NCBI RefSeq assembly: GCF_002022505.1
Contig: NZ_CP019781.1
Span: 1,573,501-1,637,500, forward strand
Length of the DNA: 64,000 nt
Direction: 5' to 3'
Origin: Bartonella sp. WD16.2
GTDB lineage: Bacteria; Pseudomonadota; Alphaproteobacteria; Rhizobiales; Rhizobiaceae
Shown here: piece by piece, positions 9,925-18,426 of the stretch
Layout: every line of letters starts with the position of its first letter
Numbering within the stretch: position 1 is the stretch's first letter
Notes under the pieces: model-generated
Seen by the model: only the letters and a program-made list of their open reading frames with translations
Database searches by the model: none
Told to the model about the DNA's origin: nothing
Translations under genes and position numbers: made by a program

Positions 9925-10731
9925 ATGGTACTTATCTTTCGTTCTCTTCTCTTTACGTTTGCTTTTTATACAACCACTTTTGTGCAAATGATTCTTTATG
10001 CCCCCTTTTATTTTTTAATGCCCCGCAAAAAAGCGTGGATTGTTCCTAAAACATGGGCACGTGTTACATTATTTTTACAAAAATATATTGTTGGAACACA
10101 CTATGAAATTGAAGGCGTAGAAAACCTACTAAAAGGCGCATATATTATTGCTATAAAACATCAATCTGCGTGGGAAACTTTTAGCCTTGTGCCTTATTTT
10201 GATGATCCTGCCCTTATTTTAAAACGTGAACTGATGTGGATTCCTTTTTTCGGCTGGTATATGGCCAAAACACAAGTTATCCCAATTAACCGAGCAACCC
10301 CTATTCAAACTCTCAAAATCATCATACAAAAAGCAAAACAAAAAGCAAAACAAGGGCGCCAAATCCTAATCTTCCCCGAAGGAACACGCCGACAACCCGG
10401 TCAAGAACCAGATTACAAACCAGGTATTACTGCTCTTTACAACGAATTGAAGCTCCAAGTTGTACCCATTGCCCACAACGCTGGTTTATATTGGCCACGT
10501 AATAATTTTCGCCGCTATCCAGGAACAATTCGTGTGCGTATTCTCCCTCCTATCGAAATCGGTTTAAGTAAACGTGATTTTTTAGATCAACTAATCGAAA
10601 AAACAGAAAAAACTTGTGATGAATTGCTCTTATTGGCCGCTCAAGATCCCACTCCCCCACCTATGCCGCCCTTTGCTGTTAAAAGACTTCAAACGCTTGG
10701 CCATCATTGGAAGGGACCCATACGTAACTAA
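9925..10731 (+). CDS. plsC: 1-acyl-sn-glycerol-3-phosphate acyltransferase
   Basis: PlsC adds the second acyl chain to lysophosphatidic acid, giving phosphatidic acid for membrane lipids. The 268-residue protein has an N-terminal hydrophobic segment (about 5-33), the acyltransferase block KHQSAWETF with H79 and E84 (the H-x4-D/E catalytic motif, glutamate form usual in alphaproteobacteria), KRELMWIPFFGW near 100, INRA near 121, and the substrate-binding FPEGTRR at 150-156. Length is normal. The next gene on the same strand starts about 80-100 bp downstream, so cotranscription is possible. Confidence 0.93.
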   Translation: MVLIFRSLLFTFAFYTTTFVQMILYAPFYFLMPRKKAWIVPKTWARVTLFLQKYIVGTHYEIEGVENLLKGAYIIAIKHQSAWETFSLVPYFDDPALILKRELMWIPFFGWYMAKTQVIPINRATPIQTLKIIIQKAKQKAKQGRQILIFPEGTRRQPGQEPDYKPGITALYNELKLQVVPIAHNAGLYWPRNNFRRYPGTIRVRILPPIEIGLSKRDFLDQLIEKTEKTCDELLLLAAQDPTPPPMPPFAVKRLQTLGHHWKGPIRN

Positions 10732-10828
10732 ATGTTCCTTTCTTTACCTTATACATTCAAATCTATTGTATTCTAAGCTAAAACAATTTCAAGTTACTTA
10801 AACTGAACAATAATTGGACTTAAATTGT

Positions 10829-11911
10829 ATGTGTCAACTTTTATACAGACTCTGTTTATCTTTCATTTTAAGTATGACAAGTACTTTGACTCTAGCCTAT
10901 CCCTTTATTTCTGTTGACGCTACAACTGGACGAATATTAGAACATAATCAAGCTTTTGAACGATGGTACCCTGCTTCTCTAACAAAATTAATGACCACCT
11001 ATGTCATTTTTCGTGCCATGAGCACAGGAGAAATTTCACCACAAAAACACATCACCATCAGCCAAAATGCAACACAAGCTTCTCCCTCTCACTCAGGTTA
11101 TGAAGCAGGTTCCATCCTTACACTTGAGACAGCCTTAAGCATCACTTTAGTTAAATCAACCAATGATTTGGCCATTGCCTTAAGTGAAGCTGTTTCTGGT
11201 TCTCAAGAAGCTTTTGTGCAACAAATGAATGTTCAAGCCCAACGTTTAGGCATGTTTGGAACTCATTTTGCCAATGCAAGTGGCCTGCCACATCCAGATA
11301 ATTATACCACAGCACGTGATATTGCTCTTCTTGCTGTTCAAATCCGTCGAGAATTTCCCCAATATGCTCATTATTTTTCTATTCCAGCTATTGATTTTGG
11401 TGATGGACGAAAAATCAAATTGAACTCAAATAACCTCATTAACCGTTTTAACGGAATAGATGGCATGAAAACTGGTTTTACTTGTGCTTCTGGTTTCAAT
11501 CTTGTCGCTTCAGCAACCCGCAATAAACGCACGATTATCGCTGTTGTTTTAGGGGCAGATAACATTAATGCAAGAGAAGGAAAAGCAGCACATTTGCTTG
11601 AAACAGGTTTTTCTCTTCAAGGCTCTCCACAAGCAACATTAGCCACCTTAAAGCCTTATGGCACTAAAATGACGAAAATCACTGATATGGAAGAACAAAT
11701 ATGCGATCCTGAAATTGTGAAAAAACGCCTAGAAGACACCTTCGATAAGAAAGGGAATATTATCCTTACCTCTCCTTTAATCAAAGCTTTACCTTCTTTC
11801 GTTCTTCCTTTGCCAGTACAACTCATTGCCATACCACAGACATATAAAACTAATACAAGAATACCGCGCAAAATCCCCATCCCGTATAAACGACCTACCT
11901 ATATTCTATAA
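10829..11911 (+). CDS. D-alanyl-D-alanine carboxypeptidase (peptidase S11, DacF/PBP6-like)
   Basis: A secreted serine D,D-carboxypeptidase that trims the terminal D-alanine from peptidoglycan side chains. From the ATG at 10829 the protein has 360 residues: a signal peptide (MCQLLYRLCLSFILSMTS, cleavage probably after LTLA), the catalytic tetrad S50-L-T-K53, the second motif S110-T-N, and the third motif K214-T-G in IDGMKTGFT. A TTG at 10814 in the same frame would add five residues (MDLNC); neither start has a strong Shine-Dalgarno. The C-terminal tail after about residue 300 is basic and proline-rich, without an obvious amphipathic anchor. Together with the L,D-transpeptidase nearby it points to cell-wall remodelling. 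Confidence 0.92.
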   Translation: MCQLLYRLCLSFILSMTSTLTLAYPFISVDATTGRILEHNQAFERWYPASLTKLMTTYVIFRAMSTGEISPQKHITISQNATQASPSHSGYEAGSILTLETALSITLVKSTNDLAIALSEAVSGSQEAFVQQMNVQAQRLGMFGTHFANASGLPHPDNYTTARDIALLAVQIRREFPQYAHYFSIPAIDFGDGRKIKLNSNNLINRFNGIDGMKTGFTCASGFNLVASATRNKRTIIAVVLGADNINAREGKAAHLLETGFSLQGSPQATLATLKPYGTKMTKITDMEEQICDPEIVKKRLEDTFDKKGNIILTSPLIKALPSFVLPLPVQLIAIPQTYKTNTRIPRKIPIPYKRPTYIL

Positions 11912-11934
11912 TGATAATAATAAATGATTATCAA

Positions 11935-11950
11935 TGATTCACGTGGAACA
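11935..11950. promoter_or_regulatory. parS-like site (14/16)
   Basis: TGATTCACGTGGAACA matches the palindromic ParB-binding consensus TGTTTCACGTGAAACA at 14 of 16 positions with an intact CACGTG centre. It is non-coding, just after the carboxypeptidase stop. It lies about 39 kb from the presumed origin, further than the two sites near parAB, so it is less certain. Confidence 0.45.
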
Positions 11951-11973
11951 TAGGAACATAGCCTATGTTTTCA
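11947..11973 (+). terminator. Probable intrinsic terminator after the carboxypeptidase gene
   Basis: AACATAGG (11947-11954) and CCTATGTT (11962-11969) form a perfect 8-bp stem with a 7-base loop, followed by TTTCATT. It lies 36 bp after the stop codon and overlaps the parS-like site. The T-run is short, so strength is uncertain. Confidence 0.5.
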
Positions 11974-12144
11974 TTACCTTCATGATCAGTTTTTCAGATT
12001 TCCGGTAATTTTGCTTAAATTTTTTACTAAAGCATGATAATATTATCCATCGTAAAATGAATTTAGCAAAACGAATACTAACCATTTTTCTGGTTTTTAA
12101 TAACTTATAAAAGGCACAGTATCTTTTATAATAAAATCCATATT

Positions 12145-12894
12145 TTATGGTTTTACCGCACTTAAATTTTCCTTGGTAAAACGATCGAAAACATAGCGTT
12201 TTCCGTAAACATCAATTTTTGAAAGCGCACGCCTGGTTTCAAAGAGATCATAACCTTTTTTGAGCATCATCCAAAATTGATAATGGGGATTATCACGATG
12301 ACGCTCCATATTAGCATCGGTCATGCGAAAAGGAAAAGCGTGTAACTGAAATTCTTTTTGCCCACCTTTAAAAGCATCCCGTGCAAAAGCATAAATTTGT
12401 CCCATATTGCCATCATTCATTGCATAACAACCCACAGAAGTGCACCCCCCATGAACCATAAGATAACTACCTGTACGACCATGTGCTTGATCGTAAAGAT
12501 TAGGAAAACCGATATTAAAAGAAAGATAATAACGCGAATAAGGATTCATTTGACTTGCGTTAATGGTATAAAAGCCTTCTGGTGTTTGATAATCTCCCTC
12601 TTTATATTTAGGCCCAAGTTTACCTGACCATTTGCAAATGTCATAACTTGCCACAAGTATAAAACGTCCGGTACGATCTTGTTTCCAAACTTCAGCTATA
12701 TTTTCTTCCTTAAAAAAACGCATCATAATCGGTGCATATTGATCGACATTATGTGTAATCATTTTATGGTGAATTTCTTTTGGCAATGGCTGCTTAACTT
12801 TAGCTTGAATAGAGGGAGGTAATTTCTTTTGACACGCTGTCAATATCCCAATTGCCAATAAAAAAAACAATGAAAAATACCAATTTAATTTCAT
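12145..12894 (-). CDS. YkuD-family L,D-transpeptidase lipoprotein
   Basis: The 249-residue protein has a lipoprotein signal with the lipobox LTAC (C21) and a C-terminal YkuD catalytic domain. The catalytic signature is H148-G-G-C-T-S-V-G-C156-Y-A-M, matching H-x(2)-G-x-x-S-x-G-C. L,D-transpeptidases link peptidoglycan stem peptides 3-3 or attach proteins to diaminopimelate in the periplasm. The phrase MVHGGCTSVGCYAM and C-terminal extension resemble the YafK/DpaA-type murein L,D-transpeptidase-related group (COG3034), some of which cleave protein-peptidoglycan links instead. Substrate therefore remains open. It is on the minus strand, 47 bp downstream of accA, and may share its transcript. 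Confidence 0.88.
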   Translation of the reverse strand: MKLNWYFSLFFLLAIGILTACQKKLPPSIQAKVKQPLPKEIHHKMITHNVDQYAPIMMRFFKEENIAEVWKQDRTGRFILVASYDICKWSGKLGPKYKEGDYQTPEGFYTINASQMNPYSRYYLSFNIGFPNLYDQAHGRTGSYLMVHGGCTSVGCYAMNDGNMGQIYAFARDAFKGGQKEFQLHAFPFRMTDANMERHRDNPHYQFWMMLKKGYDLFETRRALSKIDVYGKRYVFDRFTKENLSAVKP

Positions 12895-12941
12895 TGAAAT
12901 AAAACTCTAATCTATAAAAAACCTCACACAAATCACTTCAA

Positions 12942-13898
12942 TTAAGCCAAAGAACGGCCAATTTGAAGATATTTTTCCCAACGCTCTCGCCTTACAGTTT
13001 CACCATCCTTACCAGCCATAGAATGTAAAGCAACAGAAATAATATTACCTGTCGTTTCCATAACAGCTTCCTTTCCCCGATGTGCCCCTCCCAAAGGCTC
13101 AGGAATAATGCCATCAATAACCTTTAGCTTATAAAGATCTTGAGCAGTAATACGCATATTGGTTGCTGCATCTTTTGCACGAGTTGAATCACGCCATAAA
13201 ATAGAAGCCGCCCCTTCTGGTGAAATAACCGAATAAATTGAATGCTCCAGCATATAAACTTTATTAGCTGCAGCAATCGCTATTGCCCCTCCAGAACCAC
13301 CTTCTCCAATAATGACCGAAACAACAGGAACGCGTAGACGTAAAGTTGCCGCTATTGACTGTGCAATTGCCTCTGCCTGTCCACGTTCTTCAGCACTTAC
13401 ACCGGGATAAGCACCGGCTGTATCAACAAAAGTTAACAATGGCAAATCAAAACGATCAGCCATCTCCATAATCCGTACAGCTTTGCGATACCCCTCTGGG
13501 CGAGCAGAACCAAAATTATGACGTAAACGAGTTTGTGTATCATGACCTTTTTCTTGACCTATATAAGCAATCGCTTCACCCTTAAAGCGTGCAAAGCCGG
13601 CTTGAATAGCTTCATCCTCAGCAAATTTGCGATCACCTGCCAAAGGTGTAACATCACTCAATAAATATGCTGAATAATCCATAAAATGAGGTCGATTAGG
13701 ATGGCGTGCTACTTGTGTTTTTTGCCACGGTGATAATTTTTTATAAAGATCGCGCAAAGCCATCTGAGAACGCATCTCAAGACGTGTAATCTCATCCTTC
13801 ATATCAAGACTACCTTTTTCTTGAGCAATCTTTTTCAATTCAAGAATTTGCACATCTAGATCAGCAACAGGTTTTTCAAAATCAAGATAATTATACAT
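12942..13898 (-). CDS. accA: Acetyl-CoA carboxylase carboxyltransferase subunit alpha
   Basis: AccA with AccD transfers carboxyl from biotin to acetyl-CoA, making malonyl-CoA for fatty-acid synthesis. I use the ATG at 13898 (MYNYLDFEKPVADLD), which is the usual family start and has TTAGGAAC just ahead; the in-frame upstream ATG at 13922 adds eight unusual residues. The 318-residue protein has the expected blocks RPEGYRKAVRIM, FVDTAGAYPGV, the oxyanion region GEGGSGGAIAIA, and SVISPEGAASILWRD. Downstream is the L,D-transpeptidase gene, upstream xerD; accA next to xerD is a familiar alphaproteobacterial order. Confidence 0.96.
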   Translation of the reverse strand: MYNYLDFEKPVADLDVQILELKKIAQEKGSLDMKDEITRLEMRSQMALRDLYKKLSPWQKTQVARHPNRPHFMDYSAYLLSDVTPLAGDRKFAEDEAIQAGFARFKGEAIAYIGQEKGHDTQTRLRHNFGSARPEGYRKAVRIMEMADRFDLPLLTFVDTAGAYPGVSAEERGQAEAIAQSIAATLRLRVPVVSVIIGEGGSGGAIAIAAANKVYMLEHSIYSVISPEGAASILWRDSTRAKDAATNMRITAQDLYKLKVIDGIIPEPLGGAHRGKEAVMETTGNIISVALHSMAGKDGETVRRERWEKYLQIGRSLA

Positions 13899-13972
13899 TG
13901 TTCCTAATTTACTCGTGTACAACTTATATATCTATAATTTTTTTAAATATTTTTTAAAATATTATTTTTTCT

Positions 13973-14938
13973 TTACCCGGCCTTCTGCTGATCGGCAAGT
14001 GGGTGATGCTCATTAACCAAACAATACAGCCTTTCCTCCAATACATGTGTATAAATCTGGGTAGTAGAAATATCACAATGCCCCAATAAATGTTGAACAA
14101 CACGTAAATCAGCACCATTTTGCAAAAGATGACTAGCAAAAGCGTGACGCAAAACATGGGGAGAAAAACTGCTGCTTTTCACTCCTGCTCTTTTAGCGAG
14201 GTCTTTTAACCCTCGTGCAACAAACTGGCGGGCGACATATCCTGTTGATGAGCGAGCAGGAAAAAGATAAAAGCTTGCCACATCCTTGCCCTGATCACGC
14301 AAAACTAACCACTGAGAAATAACTTGGCACGCTTTAACTGATAAGAGAACCATACGTTCTTTTTCTCCCTTACCACGAACAACAATAAATTGTTCCTTTC
14401 CGCGTACTGCTTGAACCGGAAGACTCACCAACTCACTAATGCGTAATCCTGTCGCATAAAGCATTTCAATTAATACCTGAAGACGCAACGCGCGCAGATG
14501 ATTCTTCGATCCATAATCTGCTTGATCCACTTCTAGTTGCGCGCGATCAAGTAATTTTGTTACCATATCTTCACTCATAGTTTTTGGCAAAAGACGTCTT
14601 TGACGAGGCGTATCAATATCATGAGAAGGATCATCTGTTCTTAACCCTTCAGTATAAAGAAATTGATAAAACTGACGCAAAGTTGATAAACGACGTGCTT
14701 GTGAAGTAGCCGCAAAACCAGCAGTATGCATAAGCGACAAAAGATTGATTAAATCCTCTCTTTTTGCCGAAAAAAGTGAAACAGAGCGTAAACACAATTG
14801 GCCATGTGCCCATTGTAAATCATTTTGATAAGCAGAAAGTGTATGAGCACAAGCCCCTCGTTCAGCACTCATCATTTCAAGAAAACGATCTATCACAGCA
14901 CTACTTTTCATGGATCTGCTTTCAAAAACACATTGCAT
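13973..14938 (-). CDS. xerD: Tyrosine site-specific recombinase XerD
   Basis: XerD with XerC resolves chromosome dimers at dif during division. The 321-residue protein has an N-terminal SAM-like core-binding domain (about 15-100) and a C-terminal catalytic domain with the full set: Arg in YATGLRISELV, Lys in VRGKGEKER, H-x-x-R in SPHVLRHAFASHLL, His in LLGHCDIS, and the nucleophile Tyr in TTQIYTHV. The first ATG is at 14938; an internal ATG at 14911 (MKSSAVIDRF) aligns better with the family and may be the true start. Neither has a strong ribosome site. The gene is divergent from aroK, with a 228-bp promoter gap between them. Confidence 0.93.
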   Translation of the reverse strand: MQCVFESRSMKSSAVIDRFLEMMSAERGACAHTLSAYQNDLQWAHGQLCLRSVSLFSAKREDLINLLSLMHTAGFAATSQARRLSTLRQFYQFLYTEGLRTDDPSHDIDTPRQRRLLPKTMSEDMVTKLLDRAQLEVDQADYGSKNHLRALRLQVLIEMLYATGLRISELVSLPVQAVRGKEQFIVVRGKGEKERMVLLSVKACQVISQWLVLRDQGKDVASFYLFPARSSTGYVARQFVARGLKDLAKRAGVKSSSFSPHVLRHAFASHLLQNGADLRVVQHLLGHCDISTTQIYTHVLEERLYCLVNEHHPLADQQKAG

Positions 14939-15166
14939 AAATTAAAAGGAACATCGTTACGTATATTTTTTATTATGAATTCAACCTAAATTATAAACAT
15001 TATCATAAGACTGAAAAATAGCCGATCATAATTGAAGAAACTCATCAAAATCGGGTTAATATTAGCATAAGAAAATAAACTATTCCAAAAACATTACCTA
15101 ACTTACTATGCCTGACAAAGATTAACAGAAATTGATTTTAAAGCAGATAAATATCGAAATAAAATC

Positions 15167-15751
15167 ATGAAAAATAAGCAGCAAAATATTCCAATAACAC
15201 AAATAAAAAACCAATTATTATCAAGTCTTAATCAAAAAGCACTTGTATTTGTCGGTCTTATGGGTTCAGGAAAATCCGTTATTGGAAAACATGTCGCTAC
15301 TATACTCAGTTTACCATTTTATGATTCTGATCAAGAAGTCGAAAAAGCTGCACAGATGACAATCGTCCAATTATTTGAAACGTATGGCGAATCAAAATTC
15401 CGCACTCTTGAACAGAAAATTATTCTAAACATCATTAAAAAAGGTCCTCTCATTTTAGCGACAGGTGGGGGTGCTTATATGAATGAAGACATCCGAAAAG
15501 CCATTCATCAAAATGGTATATCCATATGGCTTAAAGCAGATCTTCATGTCCTCATAGAGCGCATTTCAGGATGTTGTGCACGACCATTGCTTCAAACAGC
15601 AAATCCTAAGGAAACGATGCAAAAACTCATGGAACAACGCTACCCTATTTACGCACAAGCAAATTTAACAATTAACAATCATGAAGAACATTATCATGTA
15701 GTAGCATATAATGTAATACAGGCTGTACAACGCTATTTATCCATAAAATAA
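15167..15751 (+). CDS. aroK: Shikimate kinase
   Basis: AroK phosphorylates shikimate with ATP, step five of the shikimate pathway. The 194-residue protein has the P-loop GLMGSGKS (residues 30-37), the shikimate-binding D-S-D of YDSDQEVEK near 55, FRTLEQKI near 81, GGGAYM near 102, and the lid region with CARPLL near 138. An N-terminal extension of about 25 residues before the core is common in Rhizobiales. aroB follows after 17 bp, the classic aroK-aroB operon; aroE of the same pathway is at 52.6 kb. Confidence 0.95.
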   Translation: MKNKQQNIPITQIKNQLLSSLNQKALVFVGLMGSGKSVIGKHVATILSLPFYDSDQEVEKAAQMTIVQLFETYGESKFRTLEQKIILNIIKKGPLILATGGGAYMNEDIRKAIHQNGISIWLKADLHVLIERISGCCARPLLQTANPKETMQKLMEQRYPIYAQANLTINNHEEHYHVVAYNVIQAVQRYLSIK

Positions 15752-15768
15752 CGATAGAGATAAAAGGC

Positions 15769-16903
15769 ATGCAAACCAAAATTATTACTGTCAAACTGAA
15801 TAAATATTGTTATGATATCGTTATCGGCTCAGGTTTAATTGCACAAGCAGTTTCAAAGATTAAGCATTATTTGCATCAAAAGAGTTCTCATCAAAAAATA
15901 CGTTTAGCTATTGTTACAGATAAAAATGTTGCTGCTTTTCATTTGAACACATTGCAGACAAAATTAGCAGAAAATGAAATCTACACTGTCCCTATTATCG
16001 TAGAAGCAGGAGAACAATCAAAGTCGTTTCCAATTTTGCAAAATGTGATCGATAAAATTCTTGTCGCTCGTTTAGAAAGAAGCGATAGCGTTATTGCTTT
16101 GGGGGTGGTGTTATTGGTGATCTTGCAGGATTTGCGGCAAGTATTGTACGTCGAGGTATGCATTTGATTCAAATGCCTACAACACTTCTAGCACAAATTG
16201 ATTCATCCGTTGGTGGAAAAACCGGAATCAATAGCCCGTATGGTAAAAATCTCATCGGTACTTTTTATCAACCTCAATGCGTTATTGCTGACACTGATGT
16301 TCTCAATACATTACCTTTACGTGAATTTCGCGCTGGTTACGCAGAAATGGTTAAATATGGCCTCATTAATCAGCCTCATTTTTTGAATGGCTTGAAAAAA
16401 ACTGGCAAAAAGTCTTTTCCAAGGGTCCAATACAAATAGAAGCTATTGCTCGCTCATGTCAATTTAAAGCTGACATCATAACTCACGATGAATATGAAAC
16501 AGGCCAACGCGCATTGCTAAATCTTGGTCATACATTTGGACATATGCTTGAAACAGCAACCACTTACGATTCAAACCGTTTAATCCATGGTGAAGCTGTA
16601 GCTATCGGAATAATTTTAGCCCACCAATTTTCTGAAAAATTAAATTTAATCAGCCCCACAGTGACACAGCGTATTGAAGCACATTTTCAAACCGTTGGTT
16701 TACCAACACAACTACAAGATATCCCCGGCAAACTTCCAGATGCCGAAACACTTATGACCTTTATTGCTCAAGATAAAAAAGTTTCGCAAAATAATTTAAC
16801 TTTTATCCTAACACGTGGACTGGGCCAATCATTTATCGCTAAAAATGTTTCACCAAATGCAGTCCTGACCTTCCTGAAACAAAAATTAGGGAAACCTAAT
16901 TAA
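15769..16903 (+). pseudogene. aroB: 3-dehydroquinate synthase, broken by two one-base frameshifts
   Basis: AroB converts DAHP to 3-dehydroquinate, the second shikimate-pathway step. The full protein is recognisable but spread over three frames. Frame one runs from 15769 ([10 protein letters not shown]) to a five-G run at 16101-16105, where six G would restore [13 protein letters not shown]. Frame two gives [20 protein letters not shown] and [11 protein letters not shown], up to a six-T run at 16379-16384, where seven T would give H-F-F-E-W-L-E. Frame three gives [21 protein letters not shown] and the stop at 16903. With both bases restored the protein is 378 residues with all NAD- and metal-binding motifs. 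All changes are homopolymer losses with no stop substitutions, so a sequencing artefact is quite possible. Confidence 0.9.
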
Positions 16904-16962
16904 TTTCTATTTATTAATTGATTAATTTTTATACTTTAGTTAAAAGAACAAATGTGATTTGA

Positions 16963-17274
16963 GTCTGCGTAGCTCAGTAGGATAGAGCACAGGATTCCTA
17001 AATAAATTGGGCGCTTTGAGGAGAAATCCTTAAAGTGGATTTGCTCAAATTCGGGGAAAGCTTCACAGGAGACTGTATGCCAATCCCGAGCCAAGCCTGT
17101 TTAAAAGAAAACAAGGAAGGTGTAGAGACTGAACGGGCAGCATCTAAAAAGTGTATACTTCAAGGTGAAGAGACAGTCCAGACCACAAACAGCTTACAAC
17201 AACAAAGACTGGCGATGAAAATCGAAGTGGTATGAATCCTGGGGTCGTGGGTTCGAATCCCGCCGTAGACACCA
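16963..17274 (+). tRNA. tRNA-Arg (anticodon CCU) interrupted by a group I intron
   Basis: Two exons, 16963-16999 and 17235-17274, make a complete tRNA: acceptor GTCTGCG/CGTAGAC, D-arm GCTCAGTAGGATAGAGC, anticodon stem CAGGA/TCCTG with loop TTCCTAA (anticodon CCT), T-arm GTGGGTTCGAATCCCGC, discriminator A and encoded CCA at 17272-17274. The 235-base insert splits the anticodon loop right after the anticodon, between T36 and A37. The same site in tRNA-Arg(CCU) carries a self-splicing group I intron in Agrobacterium and other alphaproteobacteria. Splicing must occur for AGG decoding unless another tRNA reads it. Confidence 0.95.
17000..17234 (+). mobile_element. Group I intron in tRNA-Arg(CCU)
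   Basis: The 235-nt insert has the marks of a small group I ribozyme. The 5' exon ends CCT and can pair with the internal guide GGG at 17009-17011, giving the U-G wobble at the splice site, as in the three-base P1 of the Azoarcus and Agrobacterium tRNA introns. Next come a P-like element (AAATTCGGGGAAAGC), a Q-like element (CAATCCCGAGCC), an R-like element (GTAGAGACTGAACGGG) and an S-like element (AAGAGACAGTCCAGA). GACTG and CAGTC of R and S form P7. The intron ends in G (17234), the required terminal guanosine. It carries no homing endonuclease gene, so it is probably not mobile on its own. Confidence 0.92.
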
Positions 17275-17319
17275 TTTCATCAATTAAGGTTATCATTTAT
17301 GAGTAAGAAGGAAGCGTCA

Positions 17320-17724
17320 ATGAAAAAAATTCTACCTATTTTAGGACTTTTCGCTTTAGGAGCTTTTGTTATTTTTTATTTCTTGTTCAATAAAACTAAT
17401 ATTTTTTCCAGTTCTTTAGTCATTAAAATACCAAGCAATTCAAATCCCACTAAAGAAACAATTGCCTATCAATGTGGCACACAAACCAATAGAGAGCGCA
17501 TTGAAGTTACTTATCTCAACGCTGGTAATATTTCGTTAGTCGATTTCACATGGAAAGGTGAACGTATTGTTGGAGCAAATGTAATTTCAGCTTCAGGTTC
17601 AAAATATGCGGGAGCCCAATATATCTGGTGGACAACTAAAAATGAAGCTGCACTTTATGACCTTATTAATGACCCCGATGAAGAAAAACCCATTATGTGT
17701 GAAGAAGAAAGAAATACAAACTAA
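17320..17724 (+). CDS. mliC: MliC-like c-type lysozyme inhibitor
   Basis: A small envelope protein (134 residues from ATG 17320) with an N-terminal hydrophobic signal or anchor (MKKILPILGLFALGAFVIFY) and a C-terminal MliC/COG3895 domain: YQCG near residue 51, RIEVTYLNAGNISLVDFTWKG, then the diagnostic SASGSKYAGAQYIWWTTKNEAAL and a final cysteine in IMCEEE. MliC-type inhibitors protect the wall from host lysozyme. There is no lipobox cysteine after the signal, so it may stay anchored by the signal segment or be secreted. The ATG at 17320 has AGAAGGAAG ahead; an in-frame ATG at 17299 is also possible. Confidence 0.85.
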   Translation: MKKILPILGLFALGAFVIFYFLFNKTNIFSSSLVIKIPSNSNPTKETIAYQCGTQTNRERIEVTYLNAGNISLVDFTWKGERIVGANVISASGSKYAGAQYIWWTTKNEAALYDLINDPDEEKPIMCEEERNTN

Positions 17725-17742
17725 AATAGATTTTATATTAAA

Positions 17743-17770
17743 AATCACACTGGTTTCAATGTGATGTTTT
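17743..17770. terminator. Bidirectional terminator between mliC and the Mrp operon
   Basis: ATCACACTG (17744-17752) and CAATGTGAT (17757-17765) make a 9-bp stem with one mismatch and a GTTT loop. On the plus strand it is followed by GTTTTAT, on the minus strand by TTTTTAATAT. It overlaps the last codons of mrpG. Confidence 0.65.
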
Positions 17771-18148
17771 ATCTTCCAATGTAGGCAGTTTTTCTTCTGT
17801 CTCATTTAACAAAAAGGTTGGCGGCTTTTGCAGCCAATCTTCTGAGTGGTCTCGGTGTGCTGCAGCCTGTGAGAGAAGCATAGTCGTAACAGGTATTGTT
17901 ACAAGCGTAAAAATTGCTAACAAAGCTTCATGCACAACAAAATGACCATCTACAAATATCGCATAAAGGATTGAAGCAATAACAATACTTCCAGTTCCTA
18001 AACTTGCACCCAATGAAGGCATATGGAGACGCTCATAAAAGCAAGAAAAGCGCATAAGCCCCATTGCTCCAATAAGTGTAAGACCAGATCCCAGCACTAA
18101 AAAAATAGTAATAATAATGGCAATCCAAAGCGAAATGTCATCTTTCAT
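17756..18148 (-). CDS. mrpG: Mrp/Pha cation/proton antiporter subunit G
   Basis: Last gene of the antiporter operon. The 130-residue protein has three membrane segments (about 8-32, 46-66, 74-96) and the subunit-G signature GAMGLMRFSCFYERLHMPSL near residue 27, followed by a hydrophilic tail. MrpG/PhaG/MnhG is a small accessory subunit needed for assembly of the Mrp complex, which exchanges Na+ or K+ for protons. Its ATG overlaps the TGA of mrpF by four bases, which indicates translational coupling. Stop codon lies in a bidirectional terminator. Confidence 0.93.
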   Translation of the reverse strand: MKDDISLWIAIIITIFLVLGSGLTLIGAMGLMRFSCFYERLHMPSLGASLGTGSIVIASILYAIFVDGHFVVHEALLAIFTLVTIPVTTMLLSQAAAHRDHSEDWLQKPPTFLLNETEEKLPTLEDKTSH

Positions 18149-18426
18149 TCAATAATTTCTCCACGCATCAGAAACTTTGCTAAAGCAACACTTGAGATAG
18201 GACCTAACAACCCAATCATAAGAGCAACATCAAAATAAATATTTGTCCCTGAACGAATATCAAATATAAGAAATAAAAGGACAGTCGTCATATAAAGAGT
18301 ATCCAGCCCCACAACTCTATCCTGTGCTCTTGGACCATAGATTAATCGAAAAAACGCCAGAATCATCGCCAAACTTAAGAAAATCTGTGAGAGGAAAATT
18401 CCCCAATAAAGGATCACCATACTCAT
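18145..18426 (-). CDS. mrpF: Mrp/Pha cation/proton antiporter subunit F
   Basis: A 93-residue protein with three membrane helices (about 6-26, 38-56, 64-82). The motifs RLIYGPRAQDRVVGLDTL and the second-helix FDIRSGTNIYFDVALMIGLLG are characteristic of MrpF/PhaF. The conserved Asp in the middle segment is present. It sits between mrpE (one-base overlap) and mrpG (four-base overlap), the fixed order of Mrp operons. Confidence 0.94.
   Translation of the reverse strand: MSMVILYWGIFLSQIFLSLAMILAFFRLIYGPRAQDRVVGLDTLYMTTVLLFLIFDIRSGTNIYFDVALMIGLLGPISSVALAKFLMRGEIIE

Noticed and set aside
17035-17235. 66-codon frame inside the tRNA-Arg intron, a possible homing endonuclease
   Set aside because: It has no LAGLIDADG, GIY-YIG or HNH motif and simply runs through the structured ribozyme core, which explains the sequence better.
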